Below, piece by piece: positions 35,568-44,922 of a stretch of DNA of 64,000 bases. Source of the DNA: an uncultured Granulosicoccus sp. (GTDB lineage: Bacteria > Pseudomonadota > Gammaproteobacteria > Granulosicoccales > Granulosicoccaceae). Under the pieces are notes generated by a model, which saw only the letters and a program-made list of their open reading frames with translations, did no database searches and was not told the origin of the DNA. Each line of letters opens with the position of its first letter. Position 1 is the stretch's first letter. The stretch is from contig CANLXI010000006.1 of assembly GCA_947495035.1 (NCBI GenBank), positions 1 to 64,000 of the forward strand, in the 5' to 3' direction. The position numbers and the translations under genes are program-made.

Positions 35568-36845
35568 CTACTTGATACGGTATCTCAGGCCGAGTACTGC
35601 CGACTTGTTGACTTCGTCATCACCGTTGGTGGCATCGGGTCTGACATCCACGTCGTTGGCTGCCAGCGTCAGTCCGAGATCCAGCTCATTGGTCAGGTGG
35701 TACAAGAATGTGGAGGTCAGCGTGTTGCTCACGAAGCGGGTATCGTCATCATCATCGGCCTGCTGGAAACTGAGGTTCCAGGAGTTGAGCCAGTCGATAC
35801 GGTCTGATACCTCATAGGTGTAGCTGAGGCGATTGGACAGTCGATGAACGGTATCGTCACCGAATATCGGTTCGTAGACGGCGGTTTCCAGCAGCTGTCC
35901 GGTCAGTCCGTAAGGCTTGGCGTATTCCAGCTCGAAGCGGAACTTCGGATCGCTGTCGACCGTTCCCGAGAAATCACTGATCTGGATACCGACACCCGCG
36001 CGAGCCAGCCATCCATGACGTCGGGCACTGATCGGTTCGTCAAACAGCACATCGTCCATTTTCACCGCACCCAGTGCACTGAGTGTGTCAGCTGTCAGAA
36101 GGCCTTCACGCTGCAGGATTTCTTCCATCTCGGAATACCAGACTCCACGATAGGTATCCGCACCTTCACGGGCCCGATATTCGTCTTCCCGAGCAATGAT
36201 GTTTGCCAGCTCGCCAGCCCCGTCGTCGCTCAGGTCTCCCGAAAGCTGACCGTACTCCTGCAGCGATTGCTGGATTCGCAATGCCTTCGCCAGCGGCGTC
36301 GCGTTCCAGACACGCCCGTAACCGATACCTACCGTGAATCCTGCGTTGTCATCCTCTGCACTGTCCTGAAAGGCGTAATCCGCCGATCCGAACCAGAAGA
36401 GGTTTTCGTTGCTGTCACTGAAATAGGTGTCGGCGTTGATGCCGATACCTGCTCCGTAATCGTCCTGTGTGTCATCGTCGCTGTTCGGGCCTCTTGATGC
36501 GTCATAGTTGGCATCGAATCGATAGTTCAATACCCGCTCTCGCGTGCTTTCCTGGCGATTGTAAAAACCGTTGAGCAGTGCATCGTAGGACACCTGATCC
36601 TGATTGCCATCATTGGCATTGGCGGTGAAGTCGACGTAAGCCTCATCGTATTCGGTATCCGGGTCAGTGAAGTCCGTCAGCTCCAGCGCCATGACCGGAC
36701 TGGTCAGGCCCAGAGAGAGCATGGCCGCAATCGCACTGCGCTGGTAGTGAAATTCCCGGCCGGCAGACGCCTTCGCCAGATCCTGACATTGCAAGCGTGG
36801 AACGAAATGAAGCGATTCCCTGCGTACATTTTCTCTTGGTTTCAT
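35568..36845 (-). CDS. Putative outer-membrane beta-barrel protein
   Basis: A 425-residue exported protein without an assigned family. An unusually long basic N-region of about 33 residues precedes the hydrophobic signal core (SAIAAMLSLGLTSPVMA), after which the mature protein begins LELTDFTD. The rest alternates aromatic and polar residues in strand-like segments with acidic turns (for example FWFGSADYAFQDSAEDDNAG) and ends in strands such as FLYHLTNELDLGLTLA and SAVLGLRYRIK, as in beta-barrels. Acidic loops could bind cations. An upstream in-frame start at 36920 would make the pre-signal part longer still. It lies after the DUF2254 gene on the same strand. Confidence 0.65.
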   Translation of the reverse strand: MKPRENVRRESLHFVPRLQCQDLAKASAGREFHYQRSAIAAMLSLGLTSPVMALELTDFTDPDTEYDEAYVDFTANANDGNQDQVSYDALLNGFYNRQESTRERVLNYRFDANYDASRGPNSDDDTQDDYGAGIGINADTYFSDSNENLFWFGSADYAFQDSAEDDNAGFTVGIGYGRVWNATPLAKALRIQQSLQEYGQLSGDLSDDGAGELANIIAREDEYRAREGADTYRGVWYSEMEEILQREGLLTADTLSALGAVKMDDVLFDEPISARRHGWLARAGVGIQISDFSGTVDSDPKFRFELEYAKPYGLTGQLLETAVYEPIFGDDTVHRLSNRLSYTYEVSDRIDWLNSWNLSFQQADDDDDTRFVSNTLTSTFLYHLTNELDLGLTLAANDVDVRPDATNGDDEVNKSAVLGLRYRIK

Positions 36846-36907
36846 TATTGCATCTCGTTTGTTGACAAGTGCATCAAGGCTAGCGACAGCTCTGCCGAAG
36901 TTCCGCG

Positions 36908-36928
36908 GTATTGCAAACATGGCAATAC
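36908..36928. terminator. Inverted repeat between the DUF2254 and outer-membrane protein genes
   Basis: GTATTGC (36908-36914) and GCAATAC (36922-36928) are perfect complements around a 7-base loop. On the plus strand a TTTTTT run follows eight bases later. It lies just past the DUF2254 stop and before the outer-membrane protein start, so it may separate two transcripts or be an operator for the latter. Confidence 0.35.
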
Positions 36929-36950
36929 GGCGTGTCTTTTTTACAAAATC

Positions 36951-38339
36951 TCAGGCGCTTCCACCAAACCAGGGTGTCTCCTGGCGCAGATGGCTGATAT
37001 CATTTCGCTGATCCATGATGCACTGCGCCTCGTCGAAGCGCTGCGAGATCAGATCCGTATCGCCGTTGTCCTTGCGCGATGCACAACTGCAGTGGTACAG
37101 GCGTTGAAGATGGTCCCTCAGCTGTTCCCTGGATGAGCCGGGTCCCGCATGCCAACCGCATTCGGACAGAAGCGCCATGGTGTGCAGGGTGACGTTCATG
37201 TCGGTTGCGACATATTGCCGTGTCTGATCGAACATCGCCTTGCACAGCCGATCCAGGTCGACGGGCTTGAGCTGGACACGAGTACGGTGCCATGGAAACG
37301 TCGCGGCGTTTTCCCTTTTCGCTTGTCGCTCCTGATGAAGGTATTGCATCAGGGCCGTACGAAACCAGTTCATGCAACTGATGGCTGTGTAGGGATCGTT
37401 GATCCCCGGGGACAGTGTCCTTGCAATCACCTCGCTCAGTTGTTCCACCAGAAACAGCACGTTCTGCTGTTCCGTACGTTCTTCTCCTGTCACCAGGCAC
37501 TCTCGCAGCTCATCTGCGTCCGTCTCTGCATTGGCGGAGGTCCAGACACTCATCAGGCAATCGTGAGTGGTGGTGAAGTCCCCGGGACGGTAGTGGATCA
37601 TGACCAGCAGGTCCCTGTCCTCGGCAATGCGGTTCAGATTGTCAAGGTCGATGGCCTGTACGTAGCCTATGGTGAGAGACTTGACCTCGTGCAGGGTCTT
37701 TCCCCGAATGGCTGTATCGAAGTCGGGAGCGTCTGTCAGGGGCAGGCTATCACTCTGCTGCGGGAAGAGCTCGGTGATCCGCAATTCCAGAGAACGACCG
37801 ATGCTGGCCGTGATGTTTTCGATATTGATGGTTTCCGTGATGTGATGGATGAAGTAGATCAATACGGAAATGGATGCAAAGGCGAGTATCAGAGCAAGGC
37901 AGATGCTCAGCAAGGGGACGAAGGCGGCGATCTCCCTGCCCGATTCCAGGGTTGTGGAGCCATGCACGCCGGTCATCACCGTCATGCTGTACACAAAGGT
38001 GCCGATGAAGGTGCCAAGCGTGTACTGACTGCCCTTGTCCCGCATGAAGTTGTTGATCAGGCGCGGACCGTAGTTGGAGCTGGCGAAGGACACGGCAACC
38101 ATCGTGATGGAGAATGTCACGCCAGCCACGCCCAGAATGGCGGTGGCAATCGTACTGAGAATCGTGCTGGCATCATCGGTAGCCAGACGCATGTAATCGG
38201 CCAGCCAGCTCATCGAATGACGGGCATCCAGCCAGCGCATCACAATGGCCAGTATCAGGGCTACCGAGACCATGTACATGGGAACGAACCAGTAGCTGGC
38301 GCGCAGGTCATGAAGATGTTTGATCAATCGTGCATGCAT
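36951..38339 (-). CDS. DUF2254 family membrane protein
   Basis: A 462-residue inner-membrane protein of the DUF2254 family. Four hydrophobic segments lie in the first 200 residues: YWFVPMYMVSVALILAIVM, ILSTIATAILGVAGVTFSITM, the segment around TLGTFIGTFVYSMTVMTGV, and LLSICLALILAFASISVLIYFI. The conserved SSNYGPRLINNFMRDKG motif lies between helices 2 and 3. The C-terminal 250 residues are soluble and include the family's ISPGINDPYTA-like motif (SPGINDPYTAISCMNWF). Function is not known; relatives are often found near stress or transport genes. The start at 38339 fits the family, and an upstream start at 38414 adds sequence with no match. Confidence 0.85.
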   Translation of the reverse strand: MHARLIKHLHDLRASYWFVPMYMVSVALILAIVMRWLDARHSMSWLADYMRLATDDASTILSTIATAILGVAGVTFSITMVAVSFASSNYGPRLINNFMRDKGSQYTLGTFIGTFVYSMTVMTGVHGSTTLESGREIAAFVPLLSICLALILAFASISVLIYFIHHITETINIENITASIGRSLELRITELFPQQSDSLPLTDAPDFDTAIRGKTLHEVKSLTIGYVQAIDLDNLNRIAEDRDLLVMIHYRPGDFTTTHDCLMSVWTSANAETDADELRECLVTGEERTEQQNVLFLVEQLSEVIARTLSPGINDPYTAISCMNWFRTALMQYLHQERQAKRENAATFPWHRTRVQLKPVDLDRLCKAMFDQTRQYVATDMNVTLHTMALLSECGWHAGPGSSREQLRDHLQRLYHCSCASRKDNGDTDLISQRFDEAQCIMDQRNDISHLRQETPWFGGSA

Positions 38340-38615
38340 GGCGACCTGATGTCCTTGACCTTGTAGCGGGGGGCGTGCATTGAGGCACGGTAAGGTAGCA
38401 TCGTGCAGCAGCAATCGATTGTGGTCATCCGCAATCTACATTCGGTGCGAGGCGATGGTCAATTGTTACAAGAAGGTAGTGAGCGACGGTCTGCCGATTT
38501 AAGTTGGTGGCCAGATCACACGAGATACACAAGCGATGCCCTTGCCAAGCGGACAACTCTCCATTTCAGATTCTCTGAAGCAAGGCGAGTTGGCGCTGCG
38601 TGGGCGGACACGGTC

Positions 38616-38993
38616 ATGAATATCCTGATAGTGGAAGATGATGAGCAGACCCATGCTGCGCTGATGAACCTGGTTCGCCGAATGGGTTTCAACCCGCGCG
38701 GTGCTCGCACAGGTGGGGAGGCCATCGACGAGGTGCTGCGCAGCGCTCCCCAGGTTCTCATTACTGACTGGGATCTGGGGGAAAGACTCAGTGGGGTCGA
38801 AGTGGCGGCGCTGGCACAGGATCGTCGCGACAGTTGTCGGGTGGTATTCTGCTCCGGCAATAACATGGCACTCCTGAGACAGCGGACGAGTCATCTGCAC
38901 CATTGCAGCTTCATCAGGAAGCCCAGCTCTCTGGCTCAGCTCAGGCAGGAATTCCGGGTGATTCTCGATACCGCCTGTTGCCAGGGAATCTGA
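38616..38993 (+). CDS. Stand-alone response regulator receiver domain
   Basis: A 125-residue CheY-like receiver without an output domain. The acidic pocket is EDD at 7-9, the phosphoacceptor aspartate is in LITDWDLG (D51), a serine replaces the usual Thr/Ser switch in VVFCSGNN, and the conserved lysine is in IRKP (K102). It therefore looks able to accept phosphate. No sensor kinase is adjacent. The ATG at 38616 begins exactly at the first strand (MNILIVEDD), so upstream starts are rejected. Confidence 0.87.
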   Translation: MNILIVEDDEQTHAALMNLVRRMGFNPRGARTGGEAIDEVLRSAPQVLITDWDLGERLSGVEVAALAQDRRDSCRVVFCSGNNMALLRQRTSHLHHCSFIRKPSSLAQLRQEFRVILDTACCQGI

Positions 38994-39100
38994 CCTGGTG
39001 TTGCCCAGCGAGGCAGTTGGTGCAGGACCAGCGCGAGTGCAGCAGAGTCTTGCCGACGGCATTCTCGGGACGCGAACTCAGCTCTTGTGCAATTCGAGTC

Positions 39101-40114
39101 TCATGACATATCCAGCAGAGACGAGGTGGATCGAAGGACGTCAGACGGCGAAACGCCGTACCGCTTCTGAAAGGATCGACTGAAATGAGCGGCACTGACA
39201 AAGCCGCAGACATCGCTGACTTCGCCTACCGAAGCATCGCCCTGCGACAGCAGTTCGTGCGCTCGCTGGAGTCGCAGCTGACGATAGAAACGCGCCGGGC
39301 TGGTGTTCAGATGTCGCTGGAAAAGTCGTTCCATTGCCCTGGTTGACAGATTGATGTGTTGCGCCAACGCCAGCTTGCTGACCGGCTCATCCAGATTGTT
39401 GCGCATCAGTCGCAAGGCACTCTGCAGGTTGGCAGGCAGCTCGGCCTGTTCCTGTTTCCACGAGCGTGGTCGGCTGTCGGCAGACACCATCGTATCGGCC
39501 TTGAGGATCTGCCTGATGGCATGCACCGTCTCGGCGGAGTCGTGACGACCGATAAGCATCAGCATCAGTTCGAAGGCACTGCTGGGCCCGGCAGCCGACC
39601 AGCGGGTGCGATCCACCACCAGGGTGTCTGGGCGAACCGTCATGTGCGGGTGTCTCATGCTGGCCAGCGTATGGTTGTCCGGGTGGAGCGCGCAGCCGTA
39701 GCCAGTCATCAGGCCGGCTGCCGACACGGCCAGTATGCCGTTCCAGAGACCTCCCAGCTGGGTTCCCTGCTGATCGCGCAGACGAAGCCAGTTCGAGAGC
39801 TGCGGGTCTTCCTGCAGATCGCATCGGTAACCACCGCAAATCAGTACGATGTTGGTTGACGCCTCGTTCGGCGGCAGCTCTGACTGACTGATGAGGCTGT
39901 CCGCTGTCAGGTGTATGCCCAGATCGCTGACCACCGAGTGTTCTGTCAGGGCAATCGTTCTGAACGCAAACAGCGGTTGCCCACTGACCAGATTTGCGGT
40001 GGTCAGTGCATCGGCCGCAGCAGTGAAGCTCAGCAATGAGAAGTGAGATAGCAGCACGAACTCCACGGTGATCGGACAGTGCGTCCCGGCAACGGCTTGT
40101 GTAGGTGCTTTCAT
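39101..40114 (-). CDS. GlxA/GbdR-like AraC-family regulator
   Basis: A 337-residue regulator with an N-terminal DJ-1/PfpI-type sensory domain (about 10-190) and a C-terminal AraC HTH (about 225-330: LALAQHINLSTRAMERLFQRHL, then VGEVSDVCGFVSAAHFSRSFQKRYG). Proteins of this build include GbdR and SouR, which activate glycine-betaine, dimethylglycine and sarcosine catabolic genes. It is divergent from soxB with a 138-bp gap, so control of the sarcosine oxidase operon is very likely. The start at 40114 is preferred because 34 extra residues from 40216 would extend into the shared promoter. Confidence 0.87.
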   Translation of the reverse strand: MKAPTQAVAGTHCPITVEFVLLSHFSLLSFTAAADALTTANLVSGQPLFAFRTIALTEHSVVSDLGIHLTADSLISQSELPPNEASTNIVLICGGYRCDLQEDPQLSNWLRLRDQQGTQLGGLWNGILAVSAAGLMTGYGCALHPDNHTLASMRHPHMTVRPDTLVVDRTRWSAAGPSSAFELMLMLIGRHDSAETVHAIRQILKADTMVSADSRPRSWKQEQAELPANLQSALRLMRNNLDEPVSKLALAQHINLSTRAMERLFQRHLNTSPARFYRQLRLQRAHELLSQGDASVGEVSDVCGFVSAAHFSRSFQKRYGVSPSDVLRSTSSLLDMS

Positions 40115-40252
40115 CGGTGGAGCATACTGCTCTTTCTGTCGCAAATTGCAATCAATGGCGTATTCAGACAAAAGATGTACGTGAATTGTCAGGACCGCAA
40201 GCGTCGACAAGTCCACAATAGCCGTTCAGCCCTTCGCATGCAGACAACGGAC
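40115..40252. promoter_or_regulatory. Divergent promoter region of the GbdR-like gene and soxB
   Basis: This 138-bp gap must carry the sarcosine oxidase promoter and its activator site. TGTCGCAAATTGCAAT at 40137-40152, which contains the palindrome ATTGCAAT, is the most distinctive sequence. A GACA complement to its TGTC occurs about 30 bases on. Calling it the activator site is a guess from position. Confidence 0.35.
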
Positions 40253-41506
40253 ATGAGTCGATTTTCCGGATTTGGCCTCATCAAACAGGCGTTCCGTCAC
40301 CAGGAGCACTGGCAGCGGATGTGGCGCAATCCCAAGCCCAGGAAACACTACGACATCATCATTGTCGGTGGTGGCGGGCATGGGCTGGCAACGGCTTATT
40401 ATCTGGCCAGTGTGCATGACAAGGTGAATGTGGCGGTCATCGAGAAAGGCTGGATCGGCGGGGGAAATACCGGTCGCAATACCACCATCGTCAGATCCAA
40501 TTACCTGTGGGATGAAGCAGCACAGTTGTACGAGCACGCCATGCAGCTGTGGGAGGGGCTATCACAGGAACTCAACTACAATGTGATGTTCTCGCAGCGA
40601 GGGGTCATGAATCTCGGCCATACTCTGCAGGACATGCGCGATATCCAGCGACGAGTGAACGCCAATCGGCTCAATGGCATCGATGGCGAGGTGCTCGATG
40701 CCCGGCAATGTGCCGAGATCGTGCCGATCATGGATTGTTCAGGCAACACCCGTTATCCGATACTGGGTGCTTCCTGGCAGCCGCGAGCCGGTGTCGCCAG
40801 GCATGATGCCGTGGCCTGGGGATTTGCCCGTGGCGCGGACAGCTACGGAGTGGATATTCTGCAGCAGACGGAAGTCACGGACATCGTGATCGAAGATGGT
40901 GCCGCTGTGGGTGTGGAGACGGCGCAGCACGGGCGGATAGGTGCTGACCGGATCGGCTGTGTCACGGCTGGCAATTCGGGTGTTCTCGCAGGCTATGCCG
41001 GATTCGAGCTGCCGATAGAATCGCATCCGCTGCAAGCCTATGTCTCCGAGCCGATCAAACCGATTCTGGATACTGTCGTGATGTCCAATGCCGTACACGG
41101 TTACATGTCTCAATCCGACAAGGGAGATCTGGTCATCGGCGCGGGCATCGACGGCTATGTGGGTTATGGGCAGCGCGGTTCCTACCCGGTCATCGAACAC
41201 ACCATGCAGGCCATTTTGGAGTTGTTCCCCGTGGTCTCGCGGGTGCACATGAACCGCCAGTGGGGTGGCATCGTCGATACCACTCCTGATGCCTGTCCCA
41301 TCATCTCCAAGACGCCGGTTGAAAATCTGTTCTTCAACTGCGGCTGGGGTACCGGAGGCTTCAAGGCAACGCCCGGCTCAGGTCATGTCTTCGCCGATAT
41401 GCTGGCCACCGGTGAGCCCAACGATCTCAGCAGGGCTTTCGACTACTGGCGCTTTCACAGTGGTGCCCTGATTGACGAGCACGGTGCTGCAGGCGTTGCA
41501 CACTGA
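40253..41506 (+). CDS. soxB: Sarcosine oxidase beta subunit
   Basis: The catalytic flavin subunit of heterotetrameric sarcosine oxidase, 417 residues, which demethylates sarcosine to glycine. The FAD-binding fold reads YDIIIVGGGGHGLATAYYLAS at about 33-53, with GWIGGGNTGRNTTIVRSNYL following. The C-terminal flavin contact is in FNCGWGTGGFKATPGSGHVFADML. The start at 40253 (MSRFSGFGLIKQAF) matches the normal N-terminus of SoxB, so the earlier ATG at 40238 and longer frames are rejected. It is the first gene of soxBDAG. Confidence 0.95.
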   Translation: MSRFSGFGLIKQAFRHQEHWQRMWRNPKPRKHYDIIIVGGGGHGLATAYYLASVHDKVNVAVIEKGWIGGGNTGRNTTIVRSNYLWDEAAQLYEHAMQLWEGLSQELNYNVMFSQRGVMNLGHTLQDMRDIQRRVNANRLNGIDGEVLDARQCAEIVPIMDCSGNTRYPILGASWQPRAGVARHDAVAWGFARGADSYGVDILQQTEVTDIVIEDGAAVGVETAQHGRIGADRIGCVTAGNSGVLAGYAGFELPIESHPLQAYVSEPIKPILDTVVMSNAVHGYMSQSDKGDLVIGAGIDGYVGYGQRGSYPVIEHTMQAILELFPVVSRVHMNRQWGGIVDTTPDACPIISKTPVENLFFNCGWGTGGFKATPGSGHVFADMLATGEPNDLSRAFDYWRFHSGALIDEHGAAGVAH

Positions 41507-41539
41507 TTCCCGACGATACGACAAACGACTGACGCTGCC

Positions 41540-41872
41540 ATGTTTCTGATTCATTGCCCTTATTGCGGCGAACACCGCGAAGAAGAGGAATTTCATGCTG
41601 CTGGCCAGGCTCATCTGCCCAGGCCTGCGGATCCGGATTCACTGAGTGACGAGCAGTGGGGAAATCATCTCTACTACCGCAAGAACCCGCGTGGCGTGCA
41701 TCGCGAGCTGTGGGTGCATGCGGCCGGCTGTCGCAAGTATTTCAATGTGCTTCGCAATACACAGACCTACGAAATCTACGGCACCTACAAGGCCGGTGAG
41801 ATGCTGGAGTATGACGGCGAGCCGGAGGTGACCGAGACGGGCTCGGTATTGAACTGGAGCACTGAATCATGA
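41540..41872 (+). CDS. soxD: Sarcosine oxidase delta subunit
   Basis: The small zinc-binding subunit of the complex, 110 residues. The N-terminal zinc site starts MFLIHCPYCGEHREEEEF with cysteines 6 and 9, and further ligands are likely among the following His residue and the cysteine in AAGCRKYFN. The PADPDSLSDEQWGNHLYYRKNPRG segment is typical of the family. It begins 33 bases after soxB and its stop overlaps the soxA start (ATGA). Confidence 0.95.
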   Translation: MFLIHCPYCGEHREEEEFHAAGQAHLPRPADPDSLSDEQWGNHLYYRKNPRGVHRELWVHAAGCRKYFNVLRNTQTYEIYGTYKAGEMLEYDGEPEVTETGSVLNWSTES

Positions 41873-44800
41873 TGAGCTCGCATCAGCTGAAGATTCAGCA
41901 GCGCAATCGCCTTTCCCGAGGTGGTCGTATCAATCGGGACAAGCCGCTGGTGTTCAGCTTCGACGGTCGGCGACTGATGGGCTATGAGGGGGACACACTT
42001 GCATCGGCTCTGTTGGCCAACGGGGTTGACATTGTCGGCCGCAGCTTCAAGTACGGTCGTGCGCGCGGCATCATGACCGCGGGTGTGGAAGAGCCCAACG
42101 CGGTGCTGCAGATCGGTGCCAGCGAGGCGACACAGACTCCCAACATCAAGGCGACCGAACAGACGCTGTACGACGGACTGGTGTGCGAACCGGTCAATGG
42201 CTGGCCGAATGTGGAGGCGGACGCGATGGGTCTGCTCGGTAGACTGGCAGGCCATCTGATGTCCCCGGGCTTCTACTACAAGACCTTCATGTGGCCAAGA
42301 TCGCAATGGGAAAACTACGAAAGATTCATCCGCAAGGCGGCGGGTCTGGGACGTAGCCCGAAGCTTGCCGACGTTGATCGTTACGATCACATGAATCATC
42401 ACGTGGACGTGCTGATCGTGGGCGCCGGGCCGACCGGTCTGGGTGCCGCACTGAGCGCAGCCAGACAAGGCGCGCGAGTCATGCTGGCGGATGAACGCAG
42501 TGAAGCCGGTGGTTCACTGCTGTTCAGTCATGAACAGATCAACGGTGGCGATGCCATGGCATGGGTAGATCAGGCGGTACAGGAGCTTCGTGACAATCCG
42601 CGAGTCACACTGCTGCAACGTGCCACGGTCAACGGCTACCACGATCATAATTTCCTGACGATCAGCGAACGACGATCCGAGCATCTTGGCGACAGGGCCC
42701 CGGGGTACATGACCCGGCAGCGCCTGCACAAGGTCAGGGCCGGCAGTGTCGTGTTGGCAACCGGGGCGCATGAGAGGCCACTGGTTTTTGCCAACAATGA
42801 CCTGCCAGGATGCATGGTCGCCAGCAGTCTGTCGCACTATATAAGACGTTTTGCCGTCGTACCGGGCAATACTCTGGTGGTCATGACGAGCAATGACAGT
42901 GGTTACCAGAGTGCATTCGACTGGCACGATGCCGGACGCAAGGTGGTGGCGATTGTCGATACCCGTCGCGAACCCGATGGCAGCGTTACCGAGCTGGCAT
43001 TGCAGAAGGGCATCAAGGTGATCACCGGCTCTGCGGTGATTGAAGCGCGTGGCCGCAAGCGGGTATCTGGTGCGCTGGTCGCTCCCATCAATGCCGGGGC
43101 GAGCTTTGTCACCGGCGAGAGCCAGTTGCTGAGCTGTGACACCATTGCGACCAGCGGTGGCTGGAGCCCGGTTGTGCATCTGTCCTGTCATACTGGAAGT
43201 CGGCCGGTGTGGTCGGAAGAAGCACTGGGCTTCGTGCCGGGTGATACCACCGAACAGCGTTGGAGTGCGGGGGCCATGGCCGGCTTGCAGAGCCTGGCAG
43301 AGTGTCTGCAGGATGGCTTGCAGGCGGGCAGTGACGCAGCTGCTGCAGCCGGCTACCCGGACGCCGATGATCAAGAGGACTGGCCGAGTGCAGGTCCGGG
43401 TAACGACGTGGTCTGTGCAGCCATGCCGGTGTTTCTGGTACCACACTCCAGACCAAGCAGCCGGGCGCCCGGGCAGTTCGTCGATATGCAGAACGATGTA
43501 ACCGCTGCAGGGATTCAGATGAGCACCCGCGAAGGGTTTGAATCCATCGAACATGTGAAACGCTATACGGCGCTGGGGTTCGGCACCGATCAGGGCAAGA
43601 CCGGCAATATCAATGGCATGGCGATTGTTGCGAAGTCTCTGGGCAAGAGCATGGCAGACACCGGCACAACGGTGTTCCGCCCCAATTACACGCCGGTGAG
43701 TTTTGGCGTGGTGAGTGGTGCACATACCGACCTGTTGTTCGACCCGCAGCGATTCACACCCATGCACAGCTGGCACCTTGAGCAGGGTGCAGAGTTCGAG
43801 AACGTTGGTCAGTGGAAACGTCCCCTGTATTTTCCCCGGGGAGATGAAACCCTGGAACAAGCGATTGCCCGAGAGCAGCTGGCAACTCGCAACGGTGTGG
43901 GCATTCTGGATGCAAGCACTCTGGGCAAGATCGATATCCAGGGCAAGGATGCTCGTGAGTTTCTGGGGCGTGTGTATACCAATGCCTGGGCAAAGCTGGC
44001 TCCCGGACGTTGTCGGTATGGCCTGATGTGCGGTGAGGACGGCATGATCATGGATGATGGCGTGACGTCCTGCCTGGCGGAGAATCATTTCCTGATGACC
44101 ACCACGACCGGTGGCGCGGCCCATGTCCTGTCCTGGATGGAGAACTATCATCAGACCGAGTGGCCTGAGCTGGAGGTCTTCTTCACCAGTGTCACCGACC
44201 AGTGGGCCACCATGACCATCGCCGGGCCCGACAGTCGCAAGCTGCTGGGCAAGTTGACGTCCATCGACTTGTCAGCCGCGAATTTCGGTTTCATGGACTG
44301 GCGCGAGGCCGCCGTTGCCGGAGTACCCGCACGAATATTCAGAATTTCCTTTACTGGTGATCTCTCCTACGAAATCAATGTACCGGCGCAGTACGGACTG
44401 GCGGTCTGGAATGCCTTGTTCAAGGCTGGCAAGGAGTTTGATCTGACACCCTATGGTACGGAGACCATGCATGTTCTGCGGGCGGAAAAGGGATTCATCA
44501 TTGTCGGTCAGGATACGGACGGATCGATGACCCCCTACGACATGAATCATGGCTGGGCAGTTGCCAACAACAAGCCATTCAGCTTCATCGGAAAGCGCGG
44601 CATGAACCGGCAGGATTGCCTGCGAGGCGACCGCAAGCAATTGGTCGGACTGATGACAAGCAACCCTGATGCCGAGTTGCCCGAAGGTGCGCAGGCAGTA
44701 CGTGACCCTGATCAGGCCATACCCATGAGCATGGTAGGTCATGTGACCTCCAGCTACGTCAGCGCCACGCTGGAACGTCGCATTGCCATGGCGGTCATCA

Positions 44801-44922
44801 AGGATGGTTTGAACCGATTGGGCGAGAAGGTCTACTTTCCACTCAAGGGCGGCTCGGTGATCGAGGCCACCATCTGTTCCCCGGTGTTCTTCGACCCGGA
44901 AGGCGTGAGGCAAAAGGCATGA
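41869..44922 (+). CDS. soxA: Sarcosine oxidase alpha subunit
   Basis: The large subunit, 1017 residues, which binds NAD and transfers the methyl carbon to tetrahydrofolate. The N-terminal region (about 20-110) is the ferredoxin-like domain without iron-sulfur cysteines (FDGRRLMGYEGDTLASALL, GRSFKYGRARGIMTAG). A nucleotide-binding domain with VDVLIVGAGPTGLGAALSAARQG begins near 178. The C-terminal 400 residues are an aminomethyltransferase-like folate domain (GILDASTLGKIDIQG, then YGTETMHVLRAEKGFIIVGQDTD). The translation start is at 41869 or at the adjacent ATG at 41872. The gene overlaps soxD and soxG by four bases each. Confidence 0.96.
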   Translation: MMSSHQLKIQQRNRLSRGGRINRDKPLVFSFDGRRLMGYEGDTLASALLANGVDIVGRSFKYGRARGIMTAGVEEPNAVLQIGASEATQTPNIKATEQTLYDGLVCEPVNGWPNVEADAMGLLGRLAGHLMSPGFYYKTFMWPRSQWENYERFIRKAAGLGRSPKLADVDRYDHMNHHVDVLIVGAGPTGLGAALSAARQGARVMLADERSEAGGSLLFSHEQINGGDAMAWVDQAVQELRDNPRVTLLQRATVNGYHDHNFLTISERRSEHLGDRAPGYMTRQRLHKVRAGSVVLATGAHERPLVFANNDLPGCMVASSLSHYIRRFAVVPGNTLVVMTSNDSGYQSAFDWHDAGRKVVAIVDTRREPDGSVTELALQKGIKVITGSAVIEARGRKRVSGALVAPINAGASFVTGESQLLSCDTIATSGGWSPVVHLSCHTGSRPVWSEEALGFVPGDTTEQRWSAGAMAGLQSLAECLQDGLQAGSDAAAAAGYPDADDQEDWPSAGPGNDVVCAAMPVFLVPHSRPSSRAPGQFVDMQNDVTAAGIQMSTREGFESIEHVKRYTALGFGTDQGKTGNINGMAIVAKSLGKSMADTGTTVFRPNYTPVSFGVVSGAHTDLLFDPQRFTPMHSWHLEQGAEFENVGQWKRPLYFPRGDETLEQAIAREQLATRNGVGILDASTLGKIDIQGKDAREFLGRVYTNAWAKLAPGRCRYGLMCGEDGMIMDDGVTSCLAENHFLMTTTTGGAAHVLSWMENYHQTEWPELEVFFTSVTDQWATMTIAGPDSRKLLGKLTSIDLSAANFGFMDWREAAVAGVPARIFRISFTGDLSYEINVPAQYGLAVWNALFKAGKEFDLTPYGTETMHVLRAEKGFIIVGQDTDGSMTPYDMNHGWAVANNKPFSFIGKRGMNRQDCLRGDRKQLVGLMTSNPDAELPEGAQAVRDPDQAIPMSMVGHVTSSYVSATLERRIAMAVIKDGLNRLGEKVYFPLKGGSVIEATICSPVFFDPEGVRQKA

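Noticed and set aside
37149..38366. 405-codon open frame on the plus strand
   Set aside because: It is opposite the DUF2254 gene and its translation is low in hydrophobic structure with many His/Gly runs.
42514..44151. 545-codon open frame on the minus strand
   Set aside because: It is opposite soxA, whose domains are clear along its whole length.
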